Source: Lederbergia graminis
GTDB lineage: Bacteria; Bacillota; Bacilli; Bacillales; Bacillaceae_C
Length of the DNA stretch: 64,000 nucleotides
Assembly: GCF_042655485.1 (NCBI RefSeq)
Contig: NZ_JBHSMC010000021.1
Location: forward strand, 1 to 64,000
Direction of reading: 5' to 3'
Positions 7,807 through 15,995 of this stretch are shown in pieces. Under the pieces are notes generated by a model. That model was not told the DNA's origin, searched no databases, and worked only from the letters and a program-made list of their open reading frames with translations. The first letter of the stretch is position 1; each line of letters opens with the position of its first letter. Made by a program: the position numbers and the translations under genes.

Positions 7807-9015
7807 ATGAGAAGAAAGAATGTTAGTGTCTTTATTAGTGTTTTTGTCGCAATGTTAGGCGTTATGATTCTCGCCCCAATCACTCCCTCATTGATCCGCG
7901 AATTGGGACTGCAAGAAATCCATTCGGGTATCTTGATTTCAAGTGGATCAATTATGACGGCAGTAATGGCACCAGTATGGGGAAGTATTAGTGACAGGAG
8001 AGGAAGGAAACGAGTTGTTGTCATCGGATTGATTGGCTTGGCCATCAGCACCGTATTATTGACTATCATATTCAATATCGGTCTTAATCACTGGATCAGC
8101 GGCGGATGGTTGCTGTTCTTGATGATTTTGACGCGAAGCATGGTTGGTATGTTCATCCCAGCTATTCTGTCTGCATCCCAAGCACTAATGGGAGATGGAT
8201 TAGGAGATCAAGATCAAGGCAGCGGTATGGCAGTCATCAGTGCGGCCAATGGAATGGGACTTATTTTCGGTCCGGCCATAGCCGGCATCTTTAGTCTGGT
8301 GGGATTGTTATGGCCATTATATTTTGGCATCGTCATCACAGCTGCTGCTTTAATAGTCACTTTGTTCCTCATGCCTGCAAGCAAGCCGAATGTCCAGCAA
8401 AAGACGAAGCGGAAACTCCAACCGTTTCAACGTGGTTTGCAACTTTATTTACTCGTAGCTTTCGTTACCATGCTTGGGCTTTTTACGATACAGGTAATTG
8501 GCGGTTTTTATTTGCAGGATCAACTTGGACTTCCGTCTGATCAACTAGCGTGGGCGGTTTCCTTTGGTTTGATGCTGACAGGCTTGGCTATGCTAATCGC
8601 CCAGATCCTTCAGAGCAAGTGGCTACATTTGGAACCAAAGAAGATGATACTATCCGGTTCCTTGTTTGTGGTGGTAAGTATGGTGATATTCCTTCTTGCC
8701 AAGCAGCTGCCAGGTTACTACATTGCGTTTTTTCTTCTAGGAGCAGGTGCAGGCTTTACGATGACCGGCTTTATGGTGGGGGCGTCTGTCTCCGTCACAC
8801 GTGAACAGCAAGGTAGTGTAGCTGGACTGGTGACTGCCGTGCAAGGAATTTCGGCGATCTTTGCACCGATTGTAAGCACCTCGCTCTATCATGTAGATCT
8901 ACGAATCCCCATGGCAGGGATTGCCCTGCTAAGTACAACGATGGGATTGATAATGCTAAGTATATGGAGAAAAAGACAAAAAAATCATCAAAAAAACGGA
9001 GGGTTTTCTTTATGA
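7807..9015 (+). CDS. MFS multidrug efflux transporter
   Basis: A 402-residue major facilitator with about 12 hydrophobic segments. The loop 2-3 motif A is present (GSISDRRGRKR), and TM5 has a drug/proton-antiporter-like stretch (GMGLIFGPAIAG). It belongs to the TetA/Bmr-like drug/H+ antiporter group and would pump a toxic compound from the cell membrane or cytoplasm using the proton gradient. GAGGAG precedes the ATG. Its TGA overlaps the ATG of the next gene (ATGA), indicating translational coupling. Base composition is richer in G+C than the region around 5 kb, consistent with acquisition as a cassette. Confidence 0.9.
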   Translation: MRRKNVSVFISVFVAMLGVMILAPITPSLIRELGLQEIHSGILISSGSIMTAVMAPVWGSISDRRGRKRVVVIGLIGLAISTVLLTIIFNIGLNHWISGGWLLFLMILTRSMVGMFIPAILSASQALMGDGLGDQDQGSGMAVISAANGMGLIFGPAIAGIFSLVGLLWPLYFGIVITAAALIVTLFLMPASKPNVQQKTKRKLQPFQRGLQLYLLVAFVTMLGLFTIQVIGGFYLQDQLGLPSDQLAWAVSFGLMLTGLAMLIAQILQSKWLHLEPKKMILSGSLFVVVSMVIFLLAKQLPGYYIAFFLLGAGAGFTMTGFMVGASVSVTREQQGSVAGLVTAVQGISAIFAPIVSTSLYHVDLRIPMAGIALLSTTMGLIMLSIWRKRQKNHQKNGGFSL

Positions 9016-9413
9016 AACGTACAGTGGAAATTGCATTAAGTGTACTTGGAATCATTACAAGTTTTGTCATGGTCGCAACAGGTGTCGTGTTTTTATACTT
9101 AACGAAAAGCGATAAATTTATGCAATATTTGGAAGAAGGATGGAGTGAAAGCGAGAATGCATATACGTTGGAACAGTTGGGGCAAGCCGGAACAATGTTT
9201 ATTATACCCGGATTGATTGGGATTGCCCTCGGCGTATGGGCAGCATGGTTGCTAAGAGGTAACCGCAATTCGTTCATTGCAGGCTGGGGATTGATCATCG
9301 TATCTGTAGTGACTTGTTTCTTATCATTATTTGCAGGGATACCTGGTTTGTTCTATATTGCTGCGGGTATTATCGCATTGGTAAGAAAGCCACAACATAA
9401 GACGTTGAGATGA
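9012..9413 (+). CDS. DUF4064-type small membrane protein
   Basis: A 133-residue membrane protein with about four predicted helices: near residues 7-29, 60-80, 87-103 and 105-124. The overall pattern and the segment between helices 1 and 2 resemble DUF4064 proteins of Firmicutes, which have no known function. The ATG at 9012 overlaps the transporter stop, with CGGAGGG nine bases upstream; a longer in-frame start at 8964 would lie inside the transporter gene and is rejected. Co-translation with the exporter suggests an accessory role in efflux or membrane stress. Confidence 0.8.
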   Translation: MKRTVEIALSVLGIITSFVMVATGVVFLYLTKSDKFMQYLEEGWSESENAYTLEQLGQAGTMFIIPGLIGIALGVWAAWLLRGNRNSFIAGWGLIIVSVVTCFLSLFAGIPGLFYIAAGIIALVRKPQHKTLR

Positions 9414-9456
9414 ACCTGGTATGTAATAGACAGATTGAATAAGGAAGTGATCAAAA

Positions 9457-10887
9457 ATGCAGAAGGATGAATGGGTTGACAATTTTGAAACCTATGCGAC
9501 AAAGATAATAAATGATTTTCATCTGCCCGGTGTCGCCGTCGGGCTGGCGAGCCATGGGCAGGTTTATTATGAGAAGAGTTTTGGTTATCGTGATGTTGAA
9601 CAACAGTTGCAAGTTACAAGCGACACTGTGTTTGCAATCGGATCGATTACGAAGACTTTCACATGTGCTGCGATTCTGCAATTGCAGGAGAGAGGAAAAA
9701 TTCATGTGCATGATCCGATTAGTAACTATTTACCTGAATTTCGTCATAGTAAAGACAGCTTTGCCAATCGTGTGACTATACATCATTTGATGACCCACAC
9801 CAGCGGGATTCCTGATCTTCAGACGTTCCCGATGGTGGTGTATGACAGCTTGACGGAAGATGATTTCAAGTATGATCCGACGATAAGTGGCGAAAAGAAA
9901 TCGATTCAACCGCTTCGAACTACGGATGAATATCTGCAGTATCTTTCGCAATTAGATTTCCAATTGCTAAGTAATCCTGGTGAGCGATGGCATTATAGTA
10001 ATGATGGATATGGTTTGCTAGGTATCATAATCGAGCGTGTAAGCGGGCAAACATATGAGAAGTATTTGCATGAAAACATACTCGAGCCTTCTCGAATGAA
10101 ACACACTTCTTTTTTTCTAGATCAATATCGTGATGAGAATGTTACGAAACTTTATGTTTTGCGTGAAGAAGAAGGGAATTCCAGAGTCGTAGCCTCTCCC
10201 AACTGGTGGGATGCTCCAGTTATGCGATCTGCAGGCTTTCTGAAATCCACCATTTCTGACATGCTGAAATTTGCAGAAATCTTCCGTACGGACGGAATAG
10301 CGGTGGGAGGCGAGCGTATTTTGGCAACGGATAGTATAAAACAGATGGCAAGGGTTCATACTTGGAAAAATCCAATCATCAGACAAGGCTACGGGTATGG
10401 CTTATGTGTCTTCCCAAACTATCATGGAACAACATTGCTGGAGCATGCAGGAGGAATCAAGGGCGGAGGAGCCCAAATGTTTATATTGCCTGAAAAAGGG
10501 TTATCCGGAATTATCTTGACCAATATTCTCAGCACAGCACCAACTTCACTGATGAATGGCATGTTGAATGGTTTGGACAACAGACAAGTGGAGTCGTCTC
10601 ATGTTACGTATGAAAATGCACCGGCAGAGGAAGAATTGGTGACAGTTTATATCGGTCGCTATCAATCTGAGCACATGAATTTATCCGTCTCCATTAAATT
10701 AATAGACCATCAGCTTCAGATCCAAGTGTTCGACTCTCTAATTCGGTTGAAGACAATTCAAAAAGACACCTTTTTATTAGAAGGCACACTGGATTGCATT
10801 CAATTTAAAAGAAATAAGGAGAATCAGATTATAGCATTGGATTATAAAGGAATCATACTGAAGTTTGTCCAAGGAGGGGCAGCATGA
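9457..10887 (+). CDS. Beta-lactamase-family serine hydrolase
   Basis: A 476-residue protein of the class C beta-lactamase/EstB/penicillin-binding-protein-4* family. The active-site motifs are visible: SITK (Ser63, Lys66), Y-S-N (Tyr180-Asn182) and HAGG (330-333) in place of K-T-G. A C-terminal lipocalin-like domain (about 385-470) is typical of the family. No signal peptide is seen, so it is probably cytoplasmic and more likely an esterase or D-amino-acid peptidase than a drug-resistance beta-lactamase. AAGGAAGTGA precedes the ATG. It is 43 bases after the DUF4064 gene and probably part of the same operon. Confidence 0.88.
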   Translation: MQKDEWVDNFETYATKIINDFHLPGVAVGLASHGQVYYEKSFGYRDVEQQLQVTSDTVFAIGSITKTFTCAAILQLQERGKIHVHDPISNYLPEFRHSKDSFANRVTIHHLMTHTSGIPDLQTFPMVVYDSLTEDDFKYDPTISGEKKSIQPLRTTDEYLQYLSQLDFQLLSNPGERWHYSNDGYGLLGIIIERVSGQTYEKYLHENILEPSRMKHTSFFLDQYRDENVTKLYVLREEEGNSRVVASPNWWDAPVMRSAGFLKSTISDMLKFAEIFRTDGIAVGGERILATDSIKQMARVHTWKNPIIRQGYGYGLCVFPNYHGTTLLEHAGGIKGGGAQMFILPEKGLSGIILTNILSTAPTSLMNGMLNGLDNRQVESSHVTYENAPAEEELVTVYIGRYQSEHMNLSVSIKLIDHQLQIQVFDSLIRLKTIQKDTFLLEGTLDCIQFKRNKENQIIALDYKGIILKFVQGGAA

Positions 10888-11164
10888 CAAGGAAAACAAG
10901 TATTGCCCTCGCCGGTGAGAAGCAAAAATTGTTGCTGACGGCTTGCCTTAGTCACTTGTATGCTGGTGACTTACGGAATGAGTTGCTAACCAATGCCGCC
11001 TCGCTGGGTTTGACCGACGGCGGAATGCTAATGAACTAAATACAGTAATCCTTTCTGAAGTAGAGTGGTTTAAAGGAATGAACGAATCTGGAAAACGAAA
11101 AGTACGATTACTAACCTGTGTACTTTATCTCAAAGCATTGGAAAAAACACTTATAAGAGGATGA
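10884..11164 (+). pseudogene. Small frameshifted gene at the end of the efflux/hydrolase operon
   Basis: An ATG overlapping the hydrolase stop (ATGA) opens a 51-codon frame (10884-11039; MTRKTSIALAGEKQKLLLTA at its start). A second frame takes over near 11024 and reads NANELNTVILSEVEWFKGMN, then ESGKRKVRLLTCVLYLKALE, to a stop at 11162-11164. Together they give a plausible 94-residue protein broken by one frameshift. Its 3' part recurs as the remnant at 6319-6389. I do not recognise the family. The 51-residue frame could also be an independent small gene. Confidence 0.4.
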
Positions 11165-11246
11165 CGGTACAATCAATCGTCAATATGATGAAATGGTCGT
11201 TTTAACAGAACGAAGGGAATATGTTCTGGCTGGTGATGTATTCCAT

Positions 11247-11280
11247 TGTGTGTAGTAGATAATACACACAAAATAGCATC
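11247..11280. other. Inverted repeat TGTGTGTA/TACACACA
   Basis: TGTGTGTA (11247-11254) and TACACACA (11273-11280) are perfectly complementary, 18 bases apart, with no T-tract. Function unknown. The remainder of 11165-11303 shows no gene. Confidence 0.4.
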
Positions 11281-11303
11281 ATTTGTTTATATACTTAAAG
11301 GAT

Positions 11304-11327
11304 GAGGCATTCATAAGGAATAGCCTC
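11304..11327 (+). terminator. Weak terminator
   Basis: GAGGCATTC and GA-ATAGCCTC pair through GAGGC/GCCTC with partial extension and are followed by TATTTT. It would end the efflux/hydrolase transcript. Confidence 0.5.
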
Positions 11328-11339
11328 TATTTTGTGCAC

Positions 11340-11397
11340 AAACTTAAGAAATTTGTAAGGAATATGTAAGGGAAATGTATTTTTTACTGTTTATTAT
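11340..11397 (+). promoter_or_regulatory. Promoter with a direct-repeat box shared with the ABC transporter promoter
   Basis: The box AAACTTAAGAAATTTGTAAG (from 11340) is followed by GAATATGTAAGG and, further on, the -10-like TATTAT (11392-11397). The same arrangement, with near-identical first 23 bases and TATTAT about 25-30 bases further on, stands before the ABC transporter at 14990-15044. TGTAAGGA-type direct repeats of this kind are typical for OmpR-family regulators, so the regulator at 13301 may control both. Confidence 0.6.
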
Positions 11398-11447
11398 GAA
11401 GATAATGGAGGGAGGGGCATCGATTTAATGAAATGGAGGGATGTTTT

Positions 11448-11891
11448 ATGAAATCTAGTACTAAAAGTGTACGAGAAGGACATCACACTGTGACACCATA
11501 CATCATCATTAAGGATGCAGCACGAGCGATAACTTTTTACAAAGAAGCGTTTGGAGCAATTGAATTGATGCGCTTAACGAACGACAACGGTAAGGTTCAG
11601 CATGCAGAAATTAAGATTGGAGATTCGCCAATTATGATTGTGGACGAATTTCCGGAATACCCGCTCATGCGGAGCCCGCAGTCATTGGGAGGAGTTGGGA
11701 TGCATCTTTTCCTATATGTCGACGACGTGGATGCTCTTTTTGCACAAGCTATTGATGCAGGAGCTAAGGAACTGGAGGCTGTCAAAAACCATTCGGAAGG
11801 TGATCGGCGTGGGGGAGTGATGGATCCATTTGGGCATATTTGGTGGATCGCTACACATATGAAGGATGTTCCACTAGAGGAAATACAATAG
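11448..11891 (+). CDS. VOC-superfamily (PhnB-like) protein
   Basis: A 147-residue vicinal-oxygen-chelate protein with two beta-alpha-beta-beta-beta modules: VTPYIIIKDAARAITFYKEA begins the first and FLYVDDVDALFAQAIDAGA the second, ending VMDPFGHIWWIATH. These proteins resemble PhnB and bleomycin/fosfomycin-resistance-type dioxygenase folds; the substrate is unknown. ATG 11448 is preferred because GGAGGG lies seven bases before it; an ATG 15 bases upstream lacks a site. A seven-codon frame (11428-11451) with its own GGAGGG ends in a TGA overlapping this ATG and may be a coupled leader. Confidence 0.85.
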   Translation: MKSSTKSVREGHHTVTPYIIIKDAARAITFYKEAFGAIELMRLTNDNGKVQHAEIKIGDSPIMIVDEFPEYPLMRSPQSLGGVGMHLFLYVDDVDALFAQAIDAGAKELEAVKNHSEGDRRGGVMDPFGHIWWIATHMKDVPLEEIQ

Positions 11892-12011
11892 CACTTTGCA
11901 TTAAATTTTCAAAGAAGAATATTCGAATTAAAATCTCATGGGGCTTTGCGATTCATGCAGCAGCTCTAGTAAGCGGGGAGTAACGGAATAACATATAAGG
12001 AGTGGATCCGT

Positions 12012-12428
12012 ATGAACGACAAACAAGATGTCTTAGATAGAGGTCCTTTTTTTCATGGTACGAAGGCGGAACTGAAAATTGGAGATTTATTAGAACCACA
12101 ACACTTATCCAATTACCAAGATAAAAAGTCCAACCATATTTATTTTACAGCAACTTTAGATGCTGCTAAATGGGGCGCTGAATTAGCCACATCTGAAAAA
12201 AAGGAAAGAATTTATGTGGTGGAACCATTAGATGAATTTGAAAATGATCCGAACGTAACGGACAAAAGATTTCCTGGAAATCCAACACGTTCCTATAGAT
12301 CAAAGTCTCCTTTGAAAATAGTAGCTGAACTCGCTTCATGGGAAAGGCATTCCGATAAAGATATAGATCATATGCTAACATCTTTAAAAAATGCAAAAGA
12401 ACAAGGGAAATTAGTCATCTATGATTAA
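12012..12428 (+). CDS. arr: Rifampin ADP-ribosyltransferase
   Basis: A 138-residue enzyme that inactivates rifamycins by transferring ADP-ribose from NAD+ to the C23 hydroxyl. The characteristic Arr segments are present: GPFFHGTKAELKIGDLLEP near the N-terminus, IYFTATLDAAKWGAELA, and FPGNPTRSYRSKSPL, with YVVEP between them. The length equals that of other Arr proteins. The ATG is preceded by AAGGAGTGG. A degraded 3' fragment of a related gene lies at 3440-3514, so the genome has carried at least two copies. It stands alone between a VOC gene and an AHSA1 gene, in a run of small detoxification genes. Confidence 0.93.
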   Translation: MNDKQDVLDRGPFFHGTKAELKIGDLLEPQHLSNYQDKKSNHIYFTATLDAAKWGAELATSEKKERIYVVEPLDEFENDPNVTDKRFPGNPTRSYRSKSPLKIVAELASWERHSDKDIDHMLTSLKNAKEQGKLVIYD

Positions 12429-12604
12429 TTTTTTATAAGTCCTTTTTAACTTTATCGTATGGATTTTTAGTGAAGAACAGGCGAGAGGTTTTGTTCGTAA
12501 TTGTACCTAGCATGAGATTTACATCGTTGCCTATTCTTTAAACAACGTACCAAAATGGTAAATCGTATTCTTTATTCATGTACCAAAATCTCAAAGGAGG
12601 AACA

Positions 12605-13042
12605 ATGAACATGCCTACATCTAAACCGGAATTTATGATTACCCGCACCGTAAATGCCCGTCGCGAGCGTGTTTGGCACACCTGGACGGAGGAAAAAGAA
12701 CTCGCTACGTGGTTGCCTTCAACACCATTAGAGACCATTTGGTTCGATGTTCGTGAAGGCGGCCGTTACCACTACACAATGGTTAACAACGAGACGGGCG
12801 AGGAGTTTCCAACTGGAGGCGAGTTTTTGGAGGTCGTACCATTCGAACGGCTCGTTTTTACTTGGGGCTACCCTGATGCTCCCGTCGAGGATTCACCTGT
12901 TGTGACGCTTACTCTTATTGAAAATGGCGACCGCACCGAGATGAATTTCCATCTAAGCGGATTTGCAGGTCACCCTGGCGATCAATACGTGTATGACGGC
13001 TGGTCCGACACACTGGATAATCTGGTGGAAAAATTTAAGTAA
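12605..13042 (+). CDS. SRPBCC/AHSA1-domain protein
   Basis: A 145-residue protein of the START/Bet v1-like AHSA1 family, with EFMITRTVNARRERVWHTWT at the N-terminus and the closing helix GWSDTLDNLVEKF. Members form a ligand-binding cavity; bacterial ones of this length are often near ArsR regulators or drug-resistance genes, but their ligands are mostly unknown. AAAGGAGG ends four bases before ATG 12605; the ATG two codons later has more usual spacing and could be the true start. The gene is visibly richer in G+C than its neighbours, suggesting transfer. Confidence 0.85.
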   Translation: MNMPTSKPEFMITRTVNARRERVWHTWTEEKELATWLPSTPLETIWFDVREGGRYHYTMVNNETGEEFPTGGEFLEVVPFERLVFTWGYPDAPVEDSPVVTLTLIENGDRTEMNFHLSGFAGHPGDQYVYDGWSDTLDNLVEKFK

Positions 13043-13300
13043 ATGGTTTTTTTCGCTGAATATGAGATGATATCGTCATGTTTTGTGCAGATCTACTAAT
13101 ATCTAGGAGTTCTCTGTATCCATTTTTATAGGACTGTATCATTTGAAAATATACTTAGCCCTCACTCGTGTGGGGGCATTCTTTATATACATAGCCGATG
13201 TATAGGGAAAACTTTTTACAATACTTCTGCTGTAGATTCCCGTTTAAGTGTTCTTCATTTTCAGTATAATGGAATTATGACATATCGGATTGGACGTGAA

Positions 13301-13999
13301 ATGATGCAAAAGAAGATATTGCTAGTGGAAGACGATAAAGAAATCAGTGCGTTAGTCACAAGTAACTTAGAACAGGAAAATTATACGGTCATTACTGCTT
13401 TTGATGGGGAGCAGGCACTGGAAATATTTGAAAACGAATCTATACATTTAATTTTGCTAGATATTATGCTACCGAAGCTTAATGGAATAGAATTTTTGAA
13501 AAAAGTGAGAGAAACAAGCTTAGTCCCAGTGGTGATCATTTCCGCCAAAGGGAGTGACATTGATAAAACATTAGGTCTAGGGTTTGGTGCAGATGATTAT
13601 GTCAGTAAACCATTTTCGATGCTAGAGCTAACGGCAAGAGTAAATGCAGCAATTCGAAGAGCTACACAGTATGTTCCCACTAATAACAATCCTATTTCCA
13701 ATTCCATTCATTATCGAGAACTCACACTAAATTTAGCTACTTTCACAGCAAGCGTGAATGAGAAACAAGTACAGCTAACTTCAAAAGAATTTCAGATCCT
13801 AAAGTTATTTATGACGAACCAAACGAGAGTTTTTACAAAAGAACAAATCTACCAATTTATTTGGGAAGATGATTTTTATGGCAATGAGAATGTGATAAAT
13901 GTTCATATACGTAGGCTCCGTGAAAAAATTGAAGCAGACCCATCGAACCCAAGTTATATTCAAACGGTTTGGGGGATTGGCTATAAATTAGGAGAATAA
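13301..13999 (+). CDS. OmpR-family response regulator (YcbL-like)
   Basis: A 232-residue regulator: receiver domain (2-118) with EDD acidic pocket, phosphoacceptor Asp54 in LLDIMLP and Lys in VSKPFS, then a winged helix (about 135-230; FTKEQIYQFIWEDDFYGNEN and RRLREKIE). The longer frame from 13277 is rejected because a -10-like TATAAT at 13265-13270 would place that ATG at the transcription start; ATG 13301 or 13304 fits better. It is followed three bases later by its kinase and then by an ABC transporter, the same order as B. subtilis ycbL-ycbM-ycbN-ycbO. It probably binds the direct-repeat boxes at 11340 and 14990. Confidence 0.9.
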   Translation: MMQKKILLVEDDKEISALVTSNLEQENYTVITAFDGEQALEIFENESIHLILLDIMLPKLNGIEFLKKVRETSLVPVVIISAKGSDIDKTLGLGFGADDYVSKPFSMLELTARVNAAIRRATQYVPTNNNPISNSIHYRELTLNLATFTASVNEKQVQLTSKEFQILKLFMTNQTRVFTKEQIYQFIWEDDFYGNENVINVHIRRLREKIEADPSNPSYIQTVWGIGYKLGE

Positions 14000-14002
14000 T
14001 AA

Positions 14003-14938
14003 ATGAGTATCATACCGTATATTATCATTCTTGTATTATTCATTGTGATAGGCTGGCAATATAAATCAAAGCGAAGATTACAAAGTGAACTCCATAAAAT
14101 ACATGATAAATTAACTCATATAGTAGAAAATAAAAAGACGGAAAAGATATTTTTGCAAACAAACGAACAAACTGTGCAAAATCTGCTAATACAAATGAAC
14201 AGGCTTCTTAGTTATAACCAAAGTGTGATGGCTGATTATGCAAGAACAAAAGATAGCATGAGAAAGATGCTTTCTAATATGTCACATGATTTAAAAACAC
14301 CGATGACGGTTATTTTAGGCTATGTGGAGAGATTACAACAGAAAGAAACATTAACGAAAGAGGAACAGGATGAAACAGTATTACGTCTCCATCACAAAAC
14401 GTTAAGTGTTATTAACTTAATCAATCAGTTCTTTGCTCTTGTTAAAATCGATTCGGGTGATGAGGAATTTCCAATTAGCCGAATATCAATTAATGAAATA
14501 TGCCGCAAAAACATATTGGAGTTCTACCATATGTTGCAATCAACATCCATAAAGGTGGAGATAGATATACCAGAAGAGAATTTGTATATTCTTGGAAATG
14601 AGGACGCTTTAAACCGAATACTCCATAATCTAATATCTAATGCTATTCGTTATGGGAGTGACGGTGGTGTTTTAGGGTTAACGGTACGAGAAAATCAAGA
14701 AATGGTTTCCATTGATATTTGGGATCGAGGGAAAGGTATTAAAGAGGTGCACCTTGACCGGGTGTTTGAGAGGCTCTATACACTAGATGATGCGAGGAAC
14801 CCGGAATTTCAGGGAAGTGGACTTGGGTTAAGTATTACGAAACGTCTAGTAGAGACAATGGACGGTGAGATTCATTTATATAGTAAGCCTTTTGAGAAAA
14901 CCGTCTTCACTTGCACCTTTAAACAAATGACATATTAA
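14003..14938 (+). CDS. Sensor histidine kinase (YcbM-like)
   Basis: A 311-residue kinase with a single N-terminal membrane helix (about 3-20), so there is no extracellular sensor loop. The dimerisation/phosphoacceptor segment is SHDLKTPMTVILGY (His95), followed by a HATPase_c domain with N-box NLISNAIRYG, G1 DRGKGI and G2 GSGLGLSIT. This small intramembrane-type architecture is seen in kinases paired with peptide-antibiotic ABC transporters (BcrS/YcbM group). The gene follows its regulator by three bases and ends at a terminator, so the transporter genes use their own promoter. Confidence 0.9.
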   Translation: MSIIPYIIILVLFIVIGWQYKSKRRLQSELHKIHDKLTHIVENKKTEKIFLQTNEQTVQNLLIQMNRLLSYNQSVMADYARTKDSMRKMLSNMSHDLKTPMTVILGYVERLQQKETLTKEEQDETVLRLHHKTLSVINLINQFFALVKIDSGDEEFPISRISINEICRKNILEFYHMLQSTSIKVEIDIPEENLYILGNEDALNRILHNLISNAIRYGSDGGVLGLTVRENQEMVSIDIWDRGKGIKEVHLDRVFERLYTLDDARNPEFQGSGLGLSITKRLVETMDGEIHLYSKPFEKTVFTCTFKQMTY

Positions 14939-14940
14939 CG

Positions 14941-14972
14941 GAGGTTGTCCATTGGGATGCAACCTCTTTTTT
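14941..14972 (+). terminator. Terminator after the kinase gene
   Basis: GAGGTTG (14941-14947) and CAACCTC (14960-14966) pair perfectly and are followed by TTTTTTA. It starts two bases after the kinase stop and separates regulator-kinase from the transporter unit. Confidence 0.85.
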
Positions 14973-14989
14973 ATATCACTTTTCAGTTT

Positions 14990-15044
14990 AAACTTAAGGA
15001 ATTTGTAAGGATTACGAAAGAAAAAACACAAGACTTTTTATTAT
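14990..15044 (+). promoter_or_regulatory. ABC transporter promoter with regulator box
   Basis: AAACTTAAGGAATTTGTAAG (from 14990) continues GATTACGAAAG; TATTAT (15039-15044) is the -10. The box is nearly identical to that at 11340. Position and sharing suggest the adjacent OmpR-type regulator as the activator. Confidence 0.6.
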
Positions 15045-15071
15045 GATAAAAGTACTGAAGGAGGTGCGCGT

Positions 15072-15995
15072 ATGGAATATATTATTCAAACGAATAACTT
15101 AACGAAAAAAGTGAAAGGCAAAGAATTAGTATCCAATATTAATATTCATATAAAAAAAGGTGAGATTTATGGGTTTTTGGGCCAGAATGGAGCAGGTAAA
15201 ACAACGATTTTAAAAATGCTCACAGGGCTAACCTCACCAACAACTGGGGAAATTTTATTGTTTCAAGATCGACTCACAAATAAATCAAGGTCAGCCTTAA
15301 TTAGAGTCGGAAGTATCATTGAATATCCCGTATTTTTCGAGCATTTAACTGCAATGGAGAATTTGAAATTACATTGTGAGTATCTCGGTTATTATGATGA
15401 AAATGACATGAAACAAGCGCTACAATTAGTGAAACTACAAGATGCCGAAGGTGAAATCGTAAAAAACTTTTCACTTGGAATGAAGCAGCGACTTGGAATT
15501 GCGCGCGCGATTATTACAAAACCGGAAGTCATCATTTTAGATGAACCAACGAACGGGTTAGATCCTATTGGGATAAAAGATATACGGCAATTAATTCGTA
15601 TGTTGAATAAGGAGTATGGAATAACCTTTCTTCTTTCTAGTCACATCTTAGGAGAGTTGGAACAGATTGTTGATCGAGTTGGGATCATTCATCATGGAAA
15701 ATTATTGAAGGAAGTAACATTAGCTGAAATACGAAAAGAACGGTCTGATTATATCGAGATTGTGCCATCTGATATACGGAAGTCTGTTTATTTATTAGAA
15801 AATGAGCTTCATATTATGAATATGAAAATAATAGATGACCACAAAATTCGCATATATGATCTATCCTATACCCAAAGTGAGATAGCGAAAATGCTGATGA
15901 TGCATGATGTAGGTATTGAAGAAATGCAGAAGCATTCTCATTCGTTGGAGGACTATTTTTATGAGCAAATTAATGGCGGTGGACAGCTTGACTAA
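15072..15995 (+). CDS. ABC transporter ATP-binding protein (BcrA/YcbN-like)
   Basis: A 307-residue ATPase with Walker A GQNGAGKTT, signature FSLGMKQRLGIARA, Walker B VIILDEPTNGLD and switch His in LLSSHILGE. A C-terminal extension of about 85 residues is usual for the bacitracin-type BcrA group. It energises export or membrane clearance of a peptide antibiotic through the permease encoded next. GAAGGAGGTGCG precedes the ATG. The 3' end overlaps the permease start by 35 bases. It corresponds by order to ycbN of B. subtilis; the substrate is not deducible. Confidence 0.92.
   Translation: MEYIIQTNNLTKKVKGKELVSNINIHIKKGEIYGFLGQNGAGKTTILKMLTGLTSPTTGEILLFQDRLTNKSRSALIRVGSIIEYPVFFEHLTAMENLKLHCEYLGYYDENDMKQALQLVKLQDAEGEIVKNFSLGMKQRLGIARAIITKPEVIILDEPTNGLDPIGIKDIRQLIRMLNKEYGITFLLSSHILGELEQIVDRVGIIHHGKLLKEVTLAEIRKERSDYIEIVPSDIRKSVYLLENELHIMNMKIIDDHKIRIYDLSYTQSEIAKMLMMHDVGIEEMQKHSHSLEDYFYEQINGGGQLD

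Noticed and set aside
8106..8804. Three plus-strand frames within the MFS gene
   Set aside because: They overlap a complete transporter gene in another frame and contain no plausible start sites or motifs.
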